64,000 nt of DNA from Burkholderia paludis (GTDB lineage Bacteria; Pseudomonadota; Gammaproteobacteria; Burkholderiales; Burkholderiaceae): NCBI RefSeq assembly GCF_000732615.1, contig NZ_JPGL01000005.1, positions 215,922 to 279,921 of the forward strand, given 5' to 3'. The position numbers and the translations under genes are program-made. Shown in pieces: positions 1 to 10,998 of the stretch (its first letter is position 1; each line of letters begins with the position of its first letter). Under the pieces are notes generated by a model. The model was given only the letters and a program-made list of their open reading frames with translations. It ran no database searches and was not told the DNA's origin.

Positions 1-218
1 AGCAGCCGCGAGGTTTCGTCGGTGCTGGAATCGATCACGCCGAATCCGAACGAACCGGCGACGAGACCGATCACCGCGTAGCCGGTGATGCGCGGCAGGC
101 GCCATGCGCGATAGCACAGTTCACCGCACAGGCCGGCCGCGAACAACGCGAGTCCGGCCCAGAACACGGCATCCGGCGTAAGCGGCCAGTTGGGCAGGAA
201 TGAGAACGCCGACTTCAT
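1..218 (-). CDS. N-terminal part of a cation:proton antiporter-like membrane protein (partial)
   Basis: The gene runs off the left edge, so only about the first 72 residues are visible. Reading begins at an ATG (complement of 216-218) preceded by a GGAGAAG ribosome site at suitable distance. The visible protein starts MKSAFSFLPNWPL and then shows a hydrophobic helix (about residues 17-35) and a second glycine-rich one (about 46-60, GYAVIGLVAGSFGFG), with the RLPRITGYAVIGLVAG pattern typical of the first helices of CPA2 (KefB-type) sodium/potassium:proton antiporters. In that family the protein exchanges protons for monovalent cations across the inner membrane. The assignment rests on the N-terminus only; another polytopic transporter is possible. 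Confidence 0.6.
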   Translation of the reverse strand, partial: MKSAFSFLPNWPLTPDAVFWAGLALFAAGLCGELCYRAWRLPRITGYAVIGLVAGSFGFGVIDSSTDETSRL

Positions 219-887
219 CGTGGTGACTTCTCCTTTGGAAGCGACCGCCAGCGACGCGAGATCAAGCGTCAGACATGGATGCGTGCCGGCAGGGATCGCC
301 CCGAACGTGATTGCTGTGGTCGACGAGGCGGGACATGGGGTCCGCCTTTTCCGTCACTCGACGGAAAGTCGCTCAGGTTGCCGATCTGGATTGTCGGCCT
401 GGTGTGTGAACGGCCTGCGCAGTCTCGAAGATTCAGATTCGAAATCGTGCCGACCGTTCCATTGAAGCATGTCCGGCGCCTGGCCGGATGAACGCGAAGG
501 AAACCGATTGTGCCACAGCTTTTTCGGTCTGGAACCCATTGAATCGACTCGCGGCGCTGTGCGGCACCACAGGTCTTTGGTTTCAAAGGTTTACCTGTAT
601 ATATACGTAGTAGAAGTTAACAAAGGGCGCACAGTTCTGTGGATAACTTCGGTTTACGCTGACGGATCAAGGTGTTGGAGAACCCATAACCCGTTGCACA
701 GGCTGTTCGTGCACAGAAGTTTGAGATGAGTAACTTTTGGGGTGTCTCACAGCTGTGCGGAGTTGCCCAGTTTACGTCCACTGTGATTACACACGAAGTG
801 CGCGCGGATTTCGTGCGGTTATCCACAGCATCGCGTGGATAACCTGGCGCACAGAAATCAGGAAGCTGTGAGGAGAATGGCGGGGGG
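219..887. other. Non-coding region between the antiporter gene and mnmC
   Basis: About 670 bases carry no convincing gene: the open frames here are short, lack ribosome sites and have no protein-like composition. The right two thirds (598-844) hold the composite DnaA-box-rich element described separately. The left third (219-590) should contain the antiporter promoter, but I could not identify a clear -35/-10 pair. Confidence 0.6.
598..844 (+). repeat. Composite DnaA-box-rich element, copy A
   Basis: The element opens with TATATATACGTAGT (598-611), then 3 bases, AGTTAACAA (615-623), 15 bases and GTGGATAAC (639-647). About 170 bases later comes a perfect inverted pair, GGTTATCCAC (817-826), 8 bases, GTGGATAACC (835-844). 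TGTGGATAA (638-646) and TTATCCACA (819-827) match the consensus DnaA box TTATNCACA. The same blocks, in the same order and with the same inner spacings, recur in inverted orientation at 48925-49158. Between the two ends, short words such as CATAACC, GCACAGAA, AACTTTT and CCACTGTGA also occur collinearly in both copies. Function is unknown; DnaA binding is an inference from the box sequences. Confidence 0.75.
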
Positions 888-2858
888 TCAATCGGTCGGG
901 CCGACGCGGCGTGCACGCAGTGCGCGGATCAGGAAGCGCGCCGGATCGACGGCTTCGGCGAGTTCGCGCTCGAGCGGCCAGGGTTCGCCTTCGAGCTGCG
1001 AAGCGATCAGCTCGGCGCCGAGCGCGGCCCACACGAGGCCGCGCGAGCCGAACCCGAATGCGCCGTAAAGGCCGGGCGTGCGCGGCAGGTCGCGCGCCTG
1101 CGCACCGCTCAGCGCACGCGCATTCGCGATGGCCTGCGTTTCGTCCGCGAGCCGGCCGATCAGCGGCAGCCGATCGCCGACGACCCAGCGGAACGCCACG
1201 CGGCCGCGCAGTGTGTCGAGATCCGGTACGTCGCCGATCAGGCCGGGCAGCAGATGTCGCACGCGGTCGAGGTTTTCGGCGTGGCCGGCCGCCCGCATCG
1301 CGGGATCGACGTCGTCCGGTTCGAACGTCGCGCCGATCAGCAGCGTGCCGTCGTCGAGCGGCACCGCATAGCCGTCGCCGATCGTCGGACACGCGAGCGG
1401 CTTCGTGCTGCCCGGCGGCAGCAGCGTGAGCTGGCCGCGCACCGGTTGCAGCGCGACGTGCCGCAGCCCCGCGAGACGCGCCGCATCTCCGGCATTCGCC
1501 AGCACGACGACGGGCGCTTCGGCCAGCGTGCCGCCCGCTTCGTCGAGCGCATGCCATGCGTCGCCCCGCCGCTCGAGCCGCGCGACGCCGGTGGACGCGA
1601 GCAAGCGCACGCGCTCGCCGGCCGCCGCGCACTGCGCCGCGCAGAGTCCGGCGGGCCAGATTGCGCCGCCGTCCGGAAACAGCAGGCCGCCATGCGCGAC
1701 CGGCAGGTTCAGGTGCGCACGGGCGGCATCCGTGTCGAGCAGCGACGCATAGTCGGCCGGCGCGCCGAACGCATCGAATGCGTCGCGCATCCGTGCGAAG
1801 TCGTCGGCCGATTCGGCGAGATGGATCATCCCGTGCGTGCTGCGCGCGAATGCGTGACCTGCGCGTTCGAGTGCGCGCCAGCGTGCGAGCGCGTGCAGGA
1901 AGCCGCTGCGCGTGAGCCGGCTCGCGACGTTGTCGTCGCGCGTCATCAGCGGATGGAATACGCCGGCCGGATTGCCCGACGCATCGCTTGCGATCCGCGC
2001 GTGTCGTTCGATCAGCGTGACGTCCCAGCCGCGCGCGGCCAGCCGTTCGACGACCGCGCAGCCGGCGAGGCCCGCGCCGATCACGATCGCATGGCGTGAC
2101 GCGACGGGCAGCGCGCGCGGAGGTTCGTGCCGGCGTGCGCGCCAGCGCGGCGCATATTCGCCGACGAGCATCGCGAACTTGCCGGCAAACCCGTCGACCT
2201 TGCGATACGTGAACCCCGCGTCCGTGAGTGCCTGTTTCACGACGCCCGAACTCGAATACGTCGCGAAGGTTGCGCCTTCGGCTGCGATGCGTCCGAGTGC
2301 GCGGAACACGTCGGCCGACCAGATGTCCGGGTTCTTCGCCGGCGCGAAACCGTCGAGATAGAACGCATCGGCGCTTGCGACGAGTTTCGGCAGCATCGTC
2401 AACGCATCGCCGAACGCGAGCGTGAGCACGACTCGCCCGGCCTCGAATTCGAGCCGGTGCAAACCGGGCACGAGCGTCGGCCACGCATCGGCAAGCATCG
2501 CGGCTTCGGCCGAGATGGTTGTGTTCGCAACGATATGGGAAAGGGCCCGGCGCAGGTCGTCGCGCGAGAACGGATGCTTCTCGACCGACACGAAATGCAG
2601 TCGCTCGCAGCGCGCGGGATCCTCGCGCCAGGCGGCCCAGGTCGCGAGGAAGTTGGCGCCCGCGCCGAACCCCGTCTCGACGATCGTGAACGTGCGGCGG
2701 CCCTGCCAGCGCGCCGGCAGCCGGTTGCCCGCGACGGACACGTGGTTCGCCTGCGCGAGCGCGCCCGCGACGTTGTGATAGATGTCGCCGTACTCGGGCG
2801 ACATGAGGGTGCCGTCGTCGCGGAATGCAAGCGTGGCGGGAACGAGTCTGTCTGGCAT
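888..2858 (-). CDS. mnmC: Bifunctional tRNA 5-methylaminomethyl-2-thiouridine biosynthesis protein MnmC
   Basis: The 656-residue protein has the two-domain layout of MnmC. An N-terminal SAM-dependent methyltransferase domain (about 1-245) carries VETGFGAGANFL and the FYLDGFAPAKNPDIW segment. A C-terminal FAD-dependent oxidoreductase domain begins at AIVIGAGLAGCAVVERLAAR (about 260) with the dinucleotide-binding GxGxxG. The enzyme removes the carboxymethyl group from cmnm5s2U34 and methylates the product to mnm5s2U at the wobble base of some tRNAs in the cytoplasm. The start at MPDRLVPATLAF was chosen because family members begin there; an upstream ATG at 2948 would add 30 residues of low similarity. 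No strong ribosome site is visible. It faces away from HU. Confidence 0.93.
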   Translation of the reverse strand: MPDRLVPATLAFRDDGTLMSPEYGDIYHNVAGALAQANHVSVAGNRLPARWQGRRTFTIVETGFGAGANFLATWAAWREDPARCERLHFVSVEKHPFSRDDLRRALSHIVANTTISAEAAMLADAWPTLVPGLHRLEFEAGRVVLTLAFGDALTMLPKLVASADAFYLDGFAPAKNPDIWSADVFRALGRIAAEGATFATYSSSGVVKQALTDAGFTYRKVDGFAGKFAMLVGEYAPRWRARRHEPPRALPVASRHAIVIGAGLAGCAVVERLAARGWDVTLIERHARIASDASGNPAGVFHPLMTRDDNVASRLTRSGFLHALARWRALERAGHAFARSTHGMIHLAESADDFARMRDAFDAFGAPADYASLLDTDAARAHLNLPVAHGGLLFPDGGAIWPAGLCAAQCAAAGERVRLLASTGVARLERRGDAWHALDEAGGTLAEAPVVVLANAGDAARLAGLRHVALQPVRGQLTLLPPGSTKPLACPTIGDGYAVPLDDGTLLIGATFEPDDVDPAMRAAGHAENLDRVRHLLPGLIGDVPDLDTLRGRVAFRWVVGDRLPLIGRLADETQAIANARALSGAQARDLPRTPGLYGAFGFGSRGLVWAALGAELIASQLEGEPWPLERELAEAVDPARFLIRALRARRVGPTD

Positions 2859-3246
2859 GCGAAACAAAAAACGTGGCAGCCAAGCCTGGCAAGGGATTGC
2901 GCGGGGCCGTCCGTCCGGTCGCTGGAAAAGGCCAACGAGGCGGCGCATGGGCGGACCGCGCTGCGCGTCCTGTCCGGTTGGCGCTGGTCAAAAAACGGGC
3001 AATCAGTGATTCATTCGGCGAAATACCGATGAAAATCTTTGAAACCCTTGTCGTTATTGGGTTTGCGCTGCGCTATCATAGCAACGCCGTACCGCGGGGT
3101 GGCCGCCGGCAAACCGGAGGGCGCGTCGCGCGGGCCAGGATTCGGCGCTGTGTCGTCGGAGTCTGACTCTCGACGGCACGGTTCGCGCACGTATAATCGG
3201 CGCGTTCGCGCTGTTCGTGTCAACCTAACCTGATAAAGGAACCTTA
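2859..3246. other. Divergent mnmC-HU intergenic region
   Basis: About 390 bases separate the start of mnmC from the start of the HU gene. They contain the HU promoter (-10 at 3192-3197) and the HU ribosome site. I see no gene in it; short open frames here lack support. Confidence 0.6.
3192..3197 (+). promoter_or_regulatory. -10 element of the HU promoter
   Basis: A perfect TATAAT lies 50 bases before the HU start codon. No good -35 hexamer is present at 17 bases upstream; the region there reads CTCGAC, so activation or an extended -10 may compensate. An AAAGGA ribosome site sits just before the ATG. Confidence 0.6.
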
Positions 3247-3525
3247 ATGAACAAACAGGAACTGATCGACGCCGTCGCCGCCCAAACGGGCGCCAGCAAG
3301 GCTCAAACCGGCGAAACGCTGGACACGCTGCTCGAAGTGATCAAGAAGGCCGTGTCGAAGGGTGATGCGGTTCAGCTGATCGGCTTCGGCAGCTTCGGTT
3401 CGGGCAAGCGCGCAGCACGTACGGGCCGCAACCCGAAGACCGGCGAAACCATCAAGATCCCGGCTGCCAAGACGGTGAAGTTCACGGCTGGCAAGGCGTT
3501 CAAGGACGCCGTCAACAAGCGTTAA
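3247..3525 (+). CDS. hup: HU-family nucleoid DNA-binding protein
   Basis: The 92-residue product starts [20 protein letters not shown] and ends with the beta-arm and C-terminal helix typical of HU, including [20 protein letters not shown] and the conserved RNPKTGE followed by [22 protein letters not shown] binds DNA non-specifically as a dimer, bends it and organises the nucleoid. The gene has its own promoter, a strong AAAGGA ribosome site and a terminator, so it is probably monocistronic. HU rather than IHF is favoured by the length and the absence of IHF-specific extensions. Confidence 0.95.
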   Translation: MNKQELIDAVAAQTGASKAQTGETLDTLLEVIKKAVSKGDAVQLIGFGSFGSGKRAARTGRNPKTGETIKIPAAKTVKFTAGKAFKDAVNKR

Positions 3526-3543
3526 TCCAGCGCCTGTTCCAAG

Positions 3544-3570
3544 AAAAACCCGCCTTTCGGCGGGTTTTTT
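3544..3570 (+). terminator. Rho-independent terminator of the HU gene
   Basis: The stem AACCCGCC / GGCGGGTT with a short TTTC-type loop is followed by a run of six T residues, 20 bases after the HU stop codon. Reading in the other direction the flanking A run gives a T run as well, so it may also stop the convergent GTPase gene. Confidence 0.9.
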
Positions 3571-3643
3571 GTTGGGCGCGCGCGGCATTTTCGCCACAGT
3601 CCGAGCCTCTCTTGCAAGATTTAACGCTTGGTTTTACAACGCG

Positions 3644-4975
<1,332 letters not shown>

Positions 4976-5115
4976 CGGAAAAATTGAAAAAGCGGCCGCG
5001 GCGCCCTTCAGGGCACGATCGGCCCGCGGACGCCGAAATTGCGGCGTAAGCCCGCATTGTGCATCAAACGCCGCGCGCCGGCCGGGATGGCATCAGGCCG
5101 GGCTGCGGCACGGCA

Positions 5116-5565
5116 TCATTGCGCGGGCGGCAGCAGTTTCCACTGTGTCAGGATGCCGGCGATCTGCCGCGCGTACTTGTCGCGCAGCGACGGCGTTTCC
5201 GAATGATAGGCGCCGACGGCTTGCCACGTGTTGCCGTAGCGGTTCATCTTCTGCTTGAGATGCCACGCGGCGATGTAGACGTTCTTGCACGGCTCCATCA
5301 GCGTGTCGCGGCCGATCCCGTAGCGCGACAGCGTCGGCAGGTGGATCGAATTGATCTGCATCAGCCCGTAGTCGACCGAGCCGTTCGTGTTCTTGTTCAG
5401 CGCGTCGGGCCGGTTATGCGATTCCTGCCACGCGATCGCACGCAGGATCAGCGGATTGACCTGCTGATATTTGGCGGCCTCGTCGAAACAGTCGGCGCGA
5501 GCATTCGCGCTGGCGAAACTGGCGCCGGCGGCAATCAACGCGATCGAGGCGAACCGTCTGTTCAT
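5116..5565 (-). CDS. Small periplasmic lytic transglycosylase (IagB/IpgF/VirB1-like)
   Basis: The 149-residue product begins MNRRFASIALIAAGASFA with a signal peptide cleaved after ANARA, then enters a soluble lysozyme-like fold. The catalytic glutamate is in AIAWQESHNRPDALN, followed by GSVDYGLMQINSIH and the IAAWHLKQKMNRYGNTWQAV segment conserved in the SLT family. Such enzymes cut peptidoglycan strands to make room for envelope machines. It lies directly upstream of, and divergent from, the gsp operon, so a role in type II secretin assembly is plausible but unproven. A start nine residues upstream is possible but would spoil the signal peptide. Confidence 0.85.
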   Translation of the reverse strand: MNRRFASIALIAAGASFASANARADCFDEAAKYQQVNPLILRAIAWQESHNRPDALNKNTNGSVDYGLMQINSIHLPTLSRYGIGRDTLMEPCKNVYIAAWHLKQKMNRYGNTWQAVGAYHSETPSLRDKYARQIAGILTQWKLLPPAQ

Positions 5566-5932
5566 TGGTGCGAAATCGATAGGAAATTGCACGAGGGTCG
5601 GGAAAACCCGTGGCAGTTATTCGTGCGACGAGAAACGCGCCGCCCGTATCATACCGGCAGTCCGTCAGCTTGCGACAGGCAGGAATACGGCAGCCGGGTT
5701 ATACCGCATTTCCGTGTCGGTTCATCGTGAAACGGGGACGATGAACGCACACCGGGTGCCGTGCCGAATATTACAGATTGCATACGGTTTACCGGGTACA
5801 TGTCGTATATGAGACAGTCCTCGGATCAATGTGATATTTCGGACATGAAAAACTGCTAATGTCGCCTCTTTCGGACTTGGATCCCAGCACTACCGCCGGA
5901 AGTGGCCTGAGCCGGCATCGACCCATTCATCC
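5566..5932. other. Divergent transglycosylase-gspD intergenic region
   Basis: About 370 bases without a gene must hold the promoters for gspD and the transglycosylase. The right half (5700-5880) is locally AT-richer than the surroundings. I could not name a specific promoter or operator with confidence. Confidence 0.5.
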
Positions 5933-8251
5933 ATGACAAGAAATCGCTTCGTTATGCGGCGTGTCGCCACGACCCTGATCGTTGCCGGCCTCATCGCCTC
6001 GCAGGCCGCCTACGCTCAGGTCACGCTCAACTTCGTGAATGCGGATATCGACCAGGTCGCCAAGGCGATCGGCGCCGCAACCGGCAAGACCATCATCGTC
6101 GACCCTCGCGTGAAGGGGCAGCTCAATCTCGTGGCCGAACGGCCGGTGCCGGAAGACCAGGCGCTGAAGACGCTGCAGTCGGCGCTGCGCATGCAGGGCT
6201 TTGCGCTCGTGCAGGATCACGGCGTGCTGAAGGTCGTGCCCGAGGCCGACGCGAAGCTGCAGGGCGTGCCGACCTACGTCGGCAATACGCCGCAGGCGCG
6301 CGGCGACCAGGTGATCACGCAGGTGTTCGAACTGCATAACGAATCGGCGAACAACCTGCTGCCCGTGCTGCGGCCGCTGATCTCGCCGAACAACACCGTG
6401 ACGGCCTATCCGGCGAACAACACGATCGTCGTGACCGACTATGCGGACAACGTGCGCCGCATCGCGCAGATCATCGCGGGCGTCGACAGCGCCGCGGGCG
6501 CGCAGGTGCAGGTCATTCCGCTGCGCAACGCGAACGCGATCGACCTCGCCGCCCAGCTGCAGAAAATGCTCGACCCGGGCGCGATCGGCAACAGCGACGC
6601 GACGCTGAAGGTGTCGGTCACGGCCGACCCGCGGACCAACGCGCTGCTGCTGCGCGCGTCGAGCGCGTCGCGCCTCGCGGCCGCCAAGCGGCTCGTGCAG
6701 CAGCTCGACGCGCCGAGCGCGGTGCCGGGCAACATGCACGTCATCACGCTGCGCAACGCCGACGCGGTGAAGCTCGCGAAGACGCTGCGCGGGATGCTCG
6801 GCAAGGGCGGCAACGACAGCGGCTCGTCGGCGTCGTCCAACGACGCGAACAGCTTCAACCAGAACGGCGGCTCGTCGTCGGGCAGCAACTTCTCGACCGG
6901 CACGTCCGGCACCCCGCCGCTGCCGTCGGGCGGCCTGGGCGGCTCGTCGTCCTCGTCCTCCTACGGCGGCACGTCCGGCAGTGGCGGGCTCGGCACCGCC
7001 GGCCTGCTCGGCGGCGACAAGGACAAGGGCGACGACAACCAGCCCGGCGGAATGATCCAGGCCGATGCGGCGACCAACTCGCTGATCGTCACCGCGTCCG
7101 ATCCGGTTTACCGGAACCTGCGCTCGGTGATCGACCAGCTCGACGCGCGGCGCGCGCAGGTCTATATCGAGGCGCTGATCGTCGAGCTGAACTCGACGAC
7201 CCAGGGCAACCTCGGCATCCAGTGGCAGGTGGCGAGCGGCCAGTTCCTCGGCGGCACGAACCTGGCGGCCACGGCCGGCTCCGTGGCGGGCAACAGCATC
7301 ATCAACCTGACGACGGGCGGCACGGCCACCACTGTCGGGCTGGCCAGCAATATCGCGAACCTGAACCAGGGCCTCAACATCGGCTGGCTGCACAACATGT
7401 TCGGCGTGCAGGGGCTCGGCGCGTTGCTGCAGTACTTCTCGGGCGTGACCGACGCGAACGTGCTGTCGACGCCGAACCTGATCACGCTCGACAACGAGGA
7501 AGCGAAGATCGTCGTCGGCCAGAACGTGCCGATCGCGACCGGCTCGTACTCGAACCTGACGAGCGGCACCACGAACAACGCGTTCAACACCTACGACCGC
7601 CGCGACGTCGGCCTGACGCTGCACGTGAAGCCGCAGATCACCGACGGCGGGATCCTGAAGCTGCAGCTCTATACCGAGGATTCGGCGGTCGTCGCAAGCA
7701 CGACGAGCGCGCAGACCGGCCCGACCTTCACCAAGCGCTCGATCCAGTCGACGATCCTCGCGGACAACGGCGAGATCATCGTGCTTGGCGGCCTGATGCA
7801 GGACAACTACCAGGTGTCGAACAGCAAGGTGCCGCTGCTCGGCGACATTCCGTGGATCGGCCAGCTGTTCCGCTCGGAATCGAAGCAGCGCCAGAAAACC
7901 AACCTGATGGTGTTCCTGCGCCCGGTGATCATCACCGACCGCGGCACCGCGCAGGAAGTCACCGCGAACCGCTACGACTACATCCAGGGCGTCACGGGCG
8001 CGTACAAGTCGGACAACAACGTGATCCGCGACAAGGACGATCCGGTCGTCCCGCCGATGCCGCTGGGCCCGAGCCAGGGCGGTACGCCGGCCGGCAACCT
8101 GTTCGATCTCGACAAGATGCGCCGCCAGCAGATGCAGCGTCAGGCCACGCCGCCGGCCGCTCCGGCGCCTGCGCCGGCGCAGCCGCAGAGCGTGCCGCTG
8201 CAGTCGGTGCCGCAACAGCCGCTGACGAGCGCGCCGGGAGCGTCGCAGTGA
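5933..8251 (+). CDS. gspD: Type II secretion system secretin GspD
   Basis: The 772-residue protein has a signal peptide ending TYAYAQ-like (QAAYAQ, about residue 29), then an N0 domain (VTLNFVNADIDQVAKAIG), repeated N1-N3 domains, and a C-terminal secretin pore with VPLLGDIPWIGQLFR and TNLMVFLRPVII. It forms the outer-membrane channel for folded exoproteins. A long Ser/Gly-rich insert (about residues 295-350) interrupts the N3 region and the tail is Pro/Gln-rich, both common in Burkholderia secretins. The stop overlaps the GTG of gspE, which implies translational coupling. No dedicated pilotin gene is visible nearby. Confidence 0.95.
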   Translation: MTRNRFVMRRVATTLIVAGLIASQAAYAQVTLNFVNADIDQVAKAIGAATGKTIIVDPRVKGQLNLVAERPVPEDQALKTLQSALRMQGFALVQDHGVLKVVPEADAKLQGVPTYVGNTPQARGDQVITQVFELHNESANNLLPVLRPLISPNNTVTAYPANNTIVVTDYADNVRRIAQIIAGVDSAAGAQVQVIPLRNANAIDLAAQLQKMLDPGAIGNSDATLKVSVTADPRTNALLLRASSASRLAAAKRLVQQLDAPSAVPGNMHVITLRNADAVKLAKTLRGMLGKGGNDSGSSASSNDANSFNQNGGSSSGSNFSTGTSGTPPLPSGGLGGSSSSSSYGGTSGSGGLGTAGLLGGDKDKGDDNQPGGMIQADAATNSLIVTASDPVYRNLRSVIDQLDARRAQVYIEALIVELNSTTQGNLGIQWQVASGQFLGGTNLAATAGSVAGNSIINLTTGGTATTVGLASNIANLNQGLNIGWLHNMFGVQGLGALLQYFSGVTDANVLSTPNLITLDNEEAKIVVGQNVPIATGSYSNLTSGTTNNAFNTYDRRDVGLTLHVKPQITDGGILKLQLYTEDSAVVASTTSAQTGPTFTKRSIQSTILADNGEIIVLGGLMQDNYQVSNSKVPLLGDIPWIGQLFRSESKQRQKTNLMVFLRPVIITDRGTAQEVTANRYDYIQGVTGAYKSDNNVIRDKDDPVVPPMPLGPSQGGTPAGNLFDLDKMRRQQMQRQATPPAAPAPAPAQPQSVPLQSVPQQPLTSAPGASQ

Positions 8252-9747
8252 GCGACGTGCTCGCCTCTTCCGCCCACGACGGCGCACCGGGCGAACGGCA
8301 GCCGCCGTCGCCGCTCGCCGCGCGCCTGTTGCCGTACGGCTTCGCGAAGAGCGGCCAGGTGCTGATCGCGCACCAGCTCGACGATACGCTCGAGGTGTGG
8401 ATCAGCGAGCGCACGAGCGATGCCGCGCTGGCGGAGATCGCCCGCAACTTCGGCTCGATCTCCGTGCATCGCGTGCCGGCCGACGAGCTCGCGCAGGCGA
8501 TCAACCATGCGTACGCCCGCCAGGACGGCAGCGCCGCGCAGGTGGTCGGCGAGGTCGAAGGCGAAGTCGACCTGTCGCGGCTGATGCAGGACATCCCCGA
8601 AGTAGAGGATCTGCTCGAATCGGAAGACGACGCGCCGATCATCCGGATGATCAACGCGCTGCTCACGCAAGCGGCGCGCGAACAGGCGTCGGATATCCAC
8701 ATCGAGCCGTTCGAGAATGCGTCGGTCGTGCGCTTTCGCGTCGACGGCACGCTGCGCGACGTCGTGCGGCCGAAGAAGGCGCTGCACGGCGCGCTGATCT
8801 CGCGGATCAAGATCATGGCGCAGCTCGACATCGCGGAGAAACGCCTGCCGCAGGACGGCCGCATCACGCTGCGCGTCGGCGGCCGGCCGGTCGACGTGCG
8901 GGTGTCGACGCTGCCGACCGGGCACGGCGAGCGCGCGGTGCTGCGTCTGCTCGAGAAGGACGCGCAGCGCCTGAACCTCGAAGCGCTCGGGATGGGACGC
9001 GACACGCTCGTGCAGTTCGACAAGCTGATCGCGCGCCCGCACGGCATCGTGCTCGTCACGGGCCCGACGGGCTCGGGCAAGACGACGACGCTGTATGCGT
9101 CGATGTCGCGGCTCGAAACCGCGACGACCAACATCATGACCGTCGAGGATCCGATCGAATACGATCTCGGCGGCATCGGCCAGACGCAAGTGAACGAGCG
9201 GATCGGGATGACCTTCGCCCGGGCGCTGCGCTCGATCCTGCGCCAGGATCCGGACGTGATCATGATCGGCGAAATCCGCGACCTCGAAACCGCGCAGATC
9301 GCGGTGCAGGCGTCGCTGACGGGCCACCTCGTGCTTGCGACGCTGCACACGAACGATGCGGCCTCGGCCGTCACGCGCCTGACCGACATGGGCGTCGAGC
9401 CCTACCTGCTCGCGTCGTCGCTGCTCGGCGTGCTCGCGCAGCGCCTCGTGCGCCAGCTCTGCCCCGTCTGCAAGGAAGAGCGCCACGAAGAAGGCCATAC
9501 CGTGTGGCATCCGGTGGGCTGCGACAAGTGCGGGCATTCGGGCTATGCGGGCCGGCGCGGCGTATACGAACTGCTGCTGGTCGACGAGTCGATCCGCACG
9601 CTGATCCATCGCAATGCGGCCGACGCGGAAATCCTGGCGGCAGGCCGCGCGGCGGGGATGCGCACGCTGCGCGACGACGCCGAGCGCTGGCTCGCGTCCG
9701 GCGCGACGTCGCTCGAGGAAGTGCTGCGCGTGACGGGAGGCGCATAG
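8248..9747 (+). CDS. gspE: Type II secretion ATPase GspE
   Basis: The 499-residue cytoplasmic ATPase has an N1E-type region (LPYGFAKSGQVLIAHQ), Walker A GPTGSGKTTTLY, an Asp box, the Walker B stretch DPDVIMIGEIRD and the His box HLVLATLHTNDAAS. A zinc-binding pair, LCPVC and CDKCG, sits near the C-terminus as in most GspE proteins. It powers pseudopilus assembly at the inner membrane. The start is the GTG that overlaps the gspD stop (GTGA); translation upstream in the same frame is antisense-like shadow of gspD. It is followed after 4 bases by gspF. Confidence 0.94.
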   Translation: MSDVLASSAHDGAPGERQPPSPLAARLLPYGFAKSGQVLIAHQLDDTLEVWISERTSDAALAEIARNFGSISVHRVPADELAQAINHAYARQDGSAAQVVGEVEGEVDLSRLMQDIPEVEDLLESEDDAPIIRMINALLTQAAREQASDIHIEPFENASVVRFRVDGTLRDVVRPKKALHGALISRIKIMAQLDIAEKRLPQDGRITLRVGGRPVDVRVSTLPTGHGERAVLRLLEKDAQRLNLEALGMGRDTLVQFDKLIARPHGIVLVTGPTGSGKTTTLYASMSRLETATTNIMTVEDPIEYDLGGIGQTQVNERIGMTFARALRSILRQDPDVIMIGEIRDLETAQIAVQASLTGHLVLATLHTNDAASAVTRLTDMGVEPYLLASSLLGVLAQRLVRQLCPVCKEERHEEGHTVWHPVGCDKCGHSGYAGRRGVYELLLVDESIRTLIHRNAADAEILAAGRAAGMRTLRDDAERWLASGATSLEEVLRVTGGA

Positions 9748-9751
9748 CGCG

Positions 9752-10969
9752 ATGCCGGCATTCCGTTTCGAAGCAATCGATTCGGCGGGACGCGCGCAGA
9801 AAGGCGTCATCGATGCCGACAGCGCGCGCGCCGCGCGCGGGCAGCTGCGCACGCAAGGCCTCACGCCGCTCGTCGTCGAGCCGGCCGCCAGCGCGACGCG
9901 CGGCGCCCGGTCGCAGCGGCTCGCGTTCGGCCGCAAGCTGTCGCAGCGCGAACAGGCGATCCTCACGCGCCAGCTCGCCAGCCTGCTGATCGCGGGGCTG
10001 CCGCTCGACGAGGCGCTCGGCGTGCTGACCGAGCAAGCCGAGCGCGACTACATCCGCGAGCTGATGGCCGCGATCCGCGCCGAGGTGCTCGGCGGCCATT
10101 CGCTCGCGAATGCGCTGGGCCAGCATCCGCGCGATTTCCCGGAGATCTACCGCGCGCTCGTCGCGGCGGGCGAGCACACCGGCAAGCTCGGCATCGTGCT
10201 GTCGCGCCTCGCCGACTACATCGAGCAGAGCAACGCGCTGAAGCAGAAGATCCTGCTCGCGTTCACGTATCCCGGGATCGTCACGCTGATCGCGTTCGGC
10301 ATCGTCACGTTCCTGCTGAGCTACGTCGTGCCGCAGGTCGTCAACGTGTTTGCGAGCACGAAGCAGCAACTGCCGGTGCTGACGATCGTGATGATGGCGC
10401 TGTCGGATTTCGTGCGGCACTGGTGGTGGGCGATCCTGATCGCGACCGTGCTCGTCGTGTGGTTCGTGAAGGCGACGCTGTCGCGCGACGGGCCCAGGCT
10501 CGCGTTCGACCGCTGGGTGCTGACCGCGCCGCTCGCGGGCAAGCTCGTGCGCGGCTACAACACGGTGCGTTTCGCGAGCACGCTCGGCATCCTCACCGCG
10601 GCCGGCGTGCCGATCCTGCGCGCGCTGCAGGCGGCCGGCGAAACGCTGTCGAACCGCGCGATGCGCGCGAACATCGACGATGCGATCGTGCGCGTGCGCG
10701 AAGGCTCCGCGCTGTCGCGCGCGCTGAACAACGTGAAGACGTTTCCGCCGGTGCTCGTGCACCTGATCCGTTCGGGCGAGGCGACGGGCGACGTGACGAC
10801 GATGCTGGACCGTGCGGCGGAAGGTGAGGCGCGCGAGCTCGAGCGGCGCACGATGTTCCTGACGAGCCTGCTGGAGCCGCTGCTCATCCTGGCGATGGGC
10901 GGCATCGTGCTCGTGATCGTGCTGGCCGTGATGCTGCCGATCATCGAGCTGAACAACATGGTGCAGTAA
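9752..10969 (+). CDS. gspF: Type II secretion inner-membrane platform protein GspF
   Basis: The 405-residue product starts MPAFRFEAIDSAGRAQKGVI, as GspF/PilC proteins do, and has two cytoplasmic GspF domains separated by membrane helices. Visible helices include IVTLIAFGIVTFLLSYVVP (around 170-190), WWWAILIATVLVVWFV and the C-terminal LLILAMGGIVLVIVLAVMLP. GspF links the GspE ATPase to the GspL/M platform. It is the last gene of the gspDEF run; the next gene, gspC, is on the opposite strand. Confidence 0.94.
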   Translation: MPAFRFEAIDSAGRAQKGVIDADSARAARGQLRTQGLTPLVVEPAASATRGARSQRLAFGRKLSQREQAILTRQLASLLIAGLPLDEALGVLTEQAERDYIRELMAAIRAEVLGGHSLANALGQHPRDFPEIYRALVAAGEHTGKLGIVLSRLADYIEQSNALKQKILLAFTYPGIVTLIAFGIVTFLLSYVVPQVVNVFASTKQQLPVLTIVMMALSDFVRHWWWAILIATVLVVWFVKATLSRDGPRLAFDRWVLTAPLAGKLVRGYNTVRFASTLGILTAAGVPILRALQAAGETLSNRAMRANIDDAIVRVREGSALSRALNNVKTFPPVLVHLIRSGEATGDVTTMLDRAAEGEARELERRTMFLTSLLEPLLILAMGGIVLVIVLAVMLPIIELNNMVQ

Positions 10970-10998
10970 CGGCCCGACGATCGGCGGGCCGTGACCGT

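Noticed and set aside
598..844. A chromosomal replication origin
   Set aside because: DnaA boxes and an AT-rich stretch are present, but dnaA, dnaN, gyrB, rpmH or parAB are absent and the element occurs twice in the window.
5927..8287. A 786-codon open frame antisense to gspD
   Set aside because: High-GC DNA keeps the antisense frame open. The product is Arg/His-rich without domain features, while the opposite strand encodes a clear secretin.
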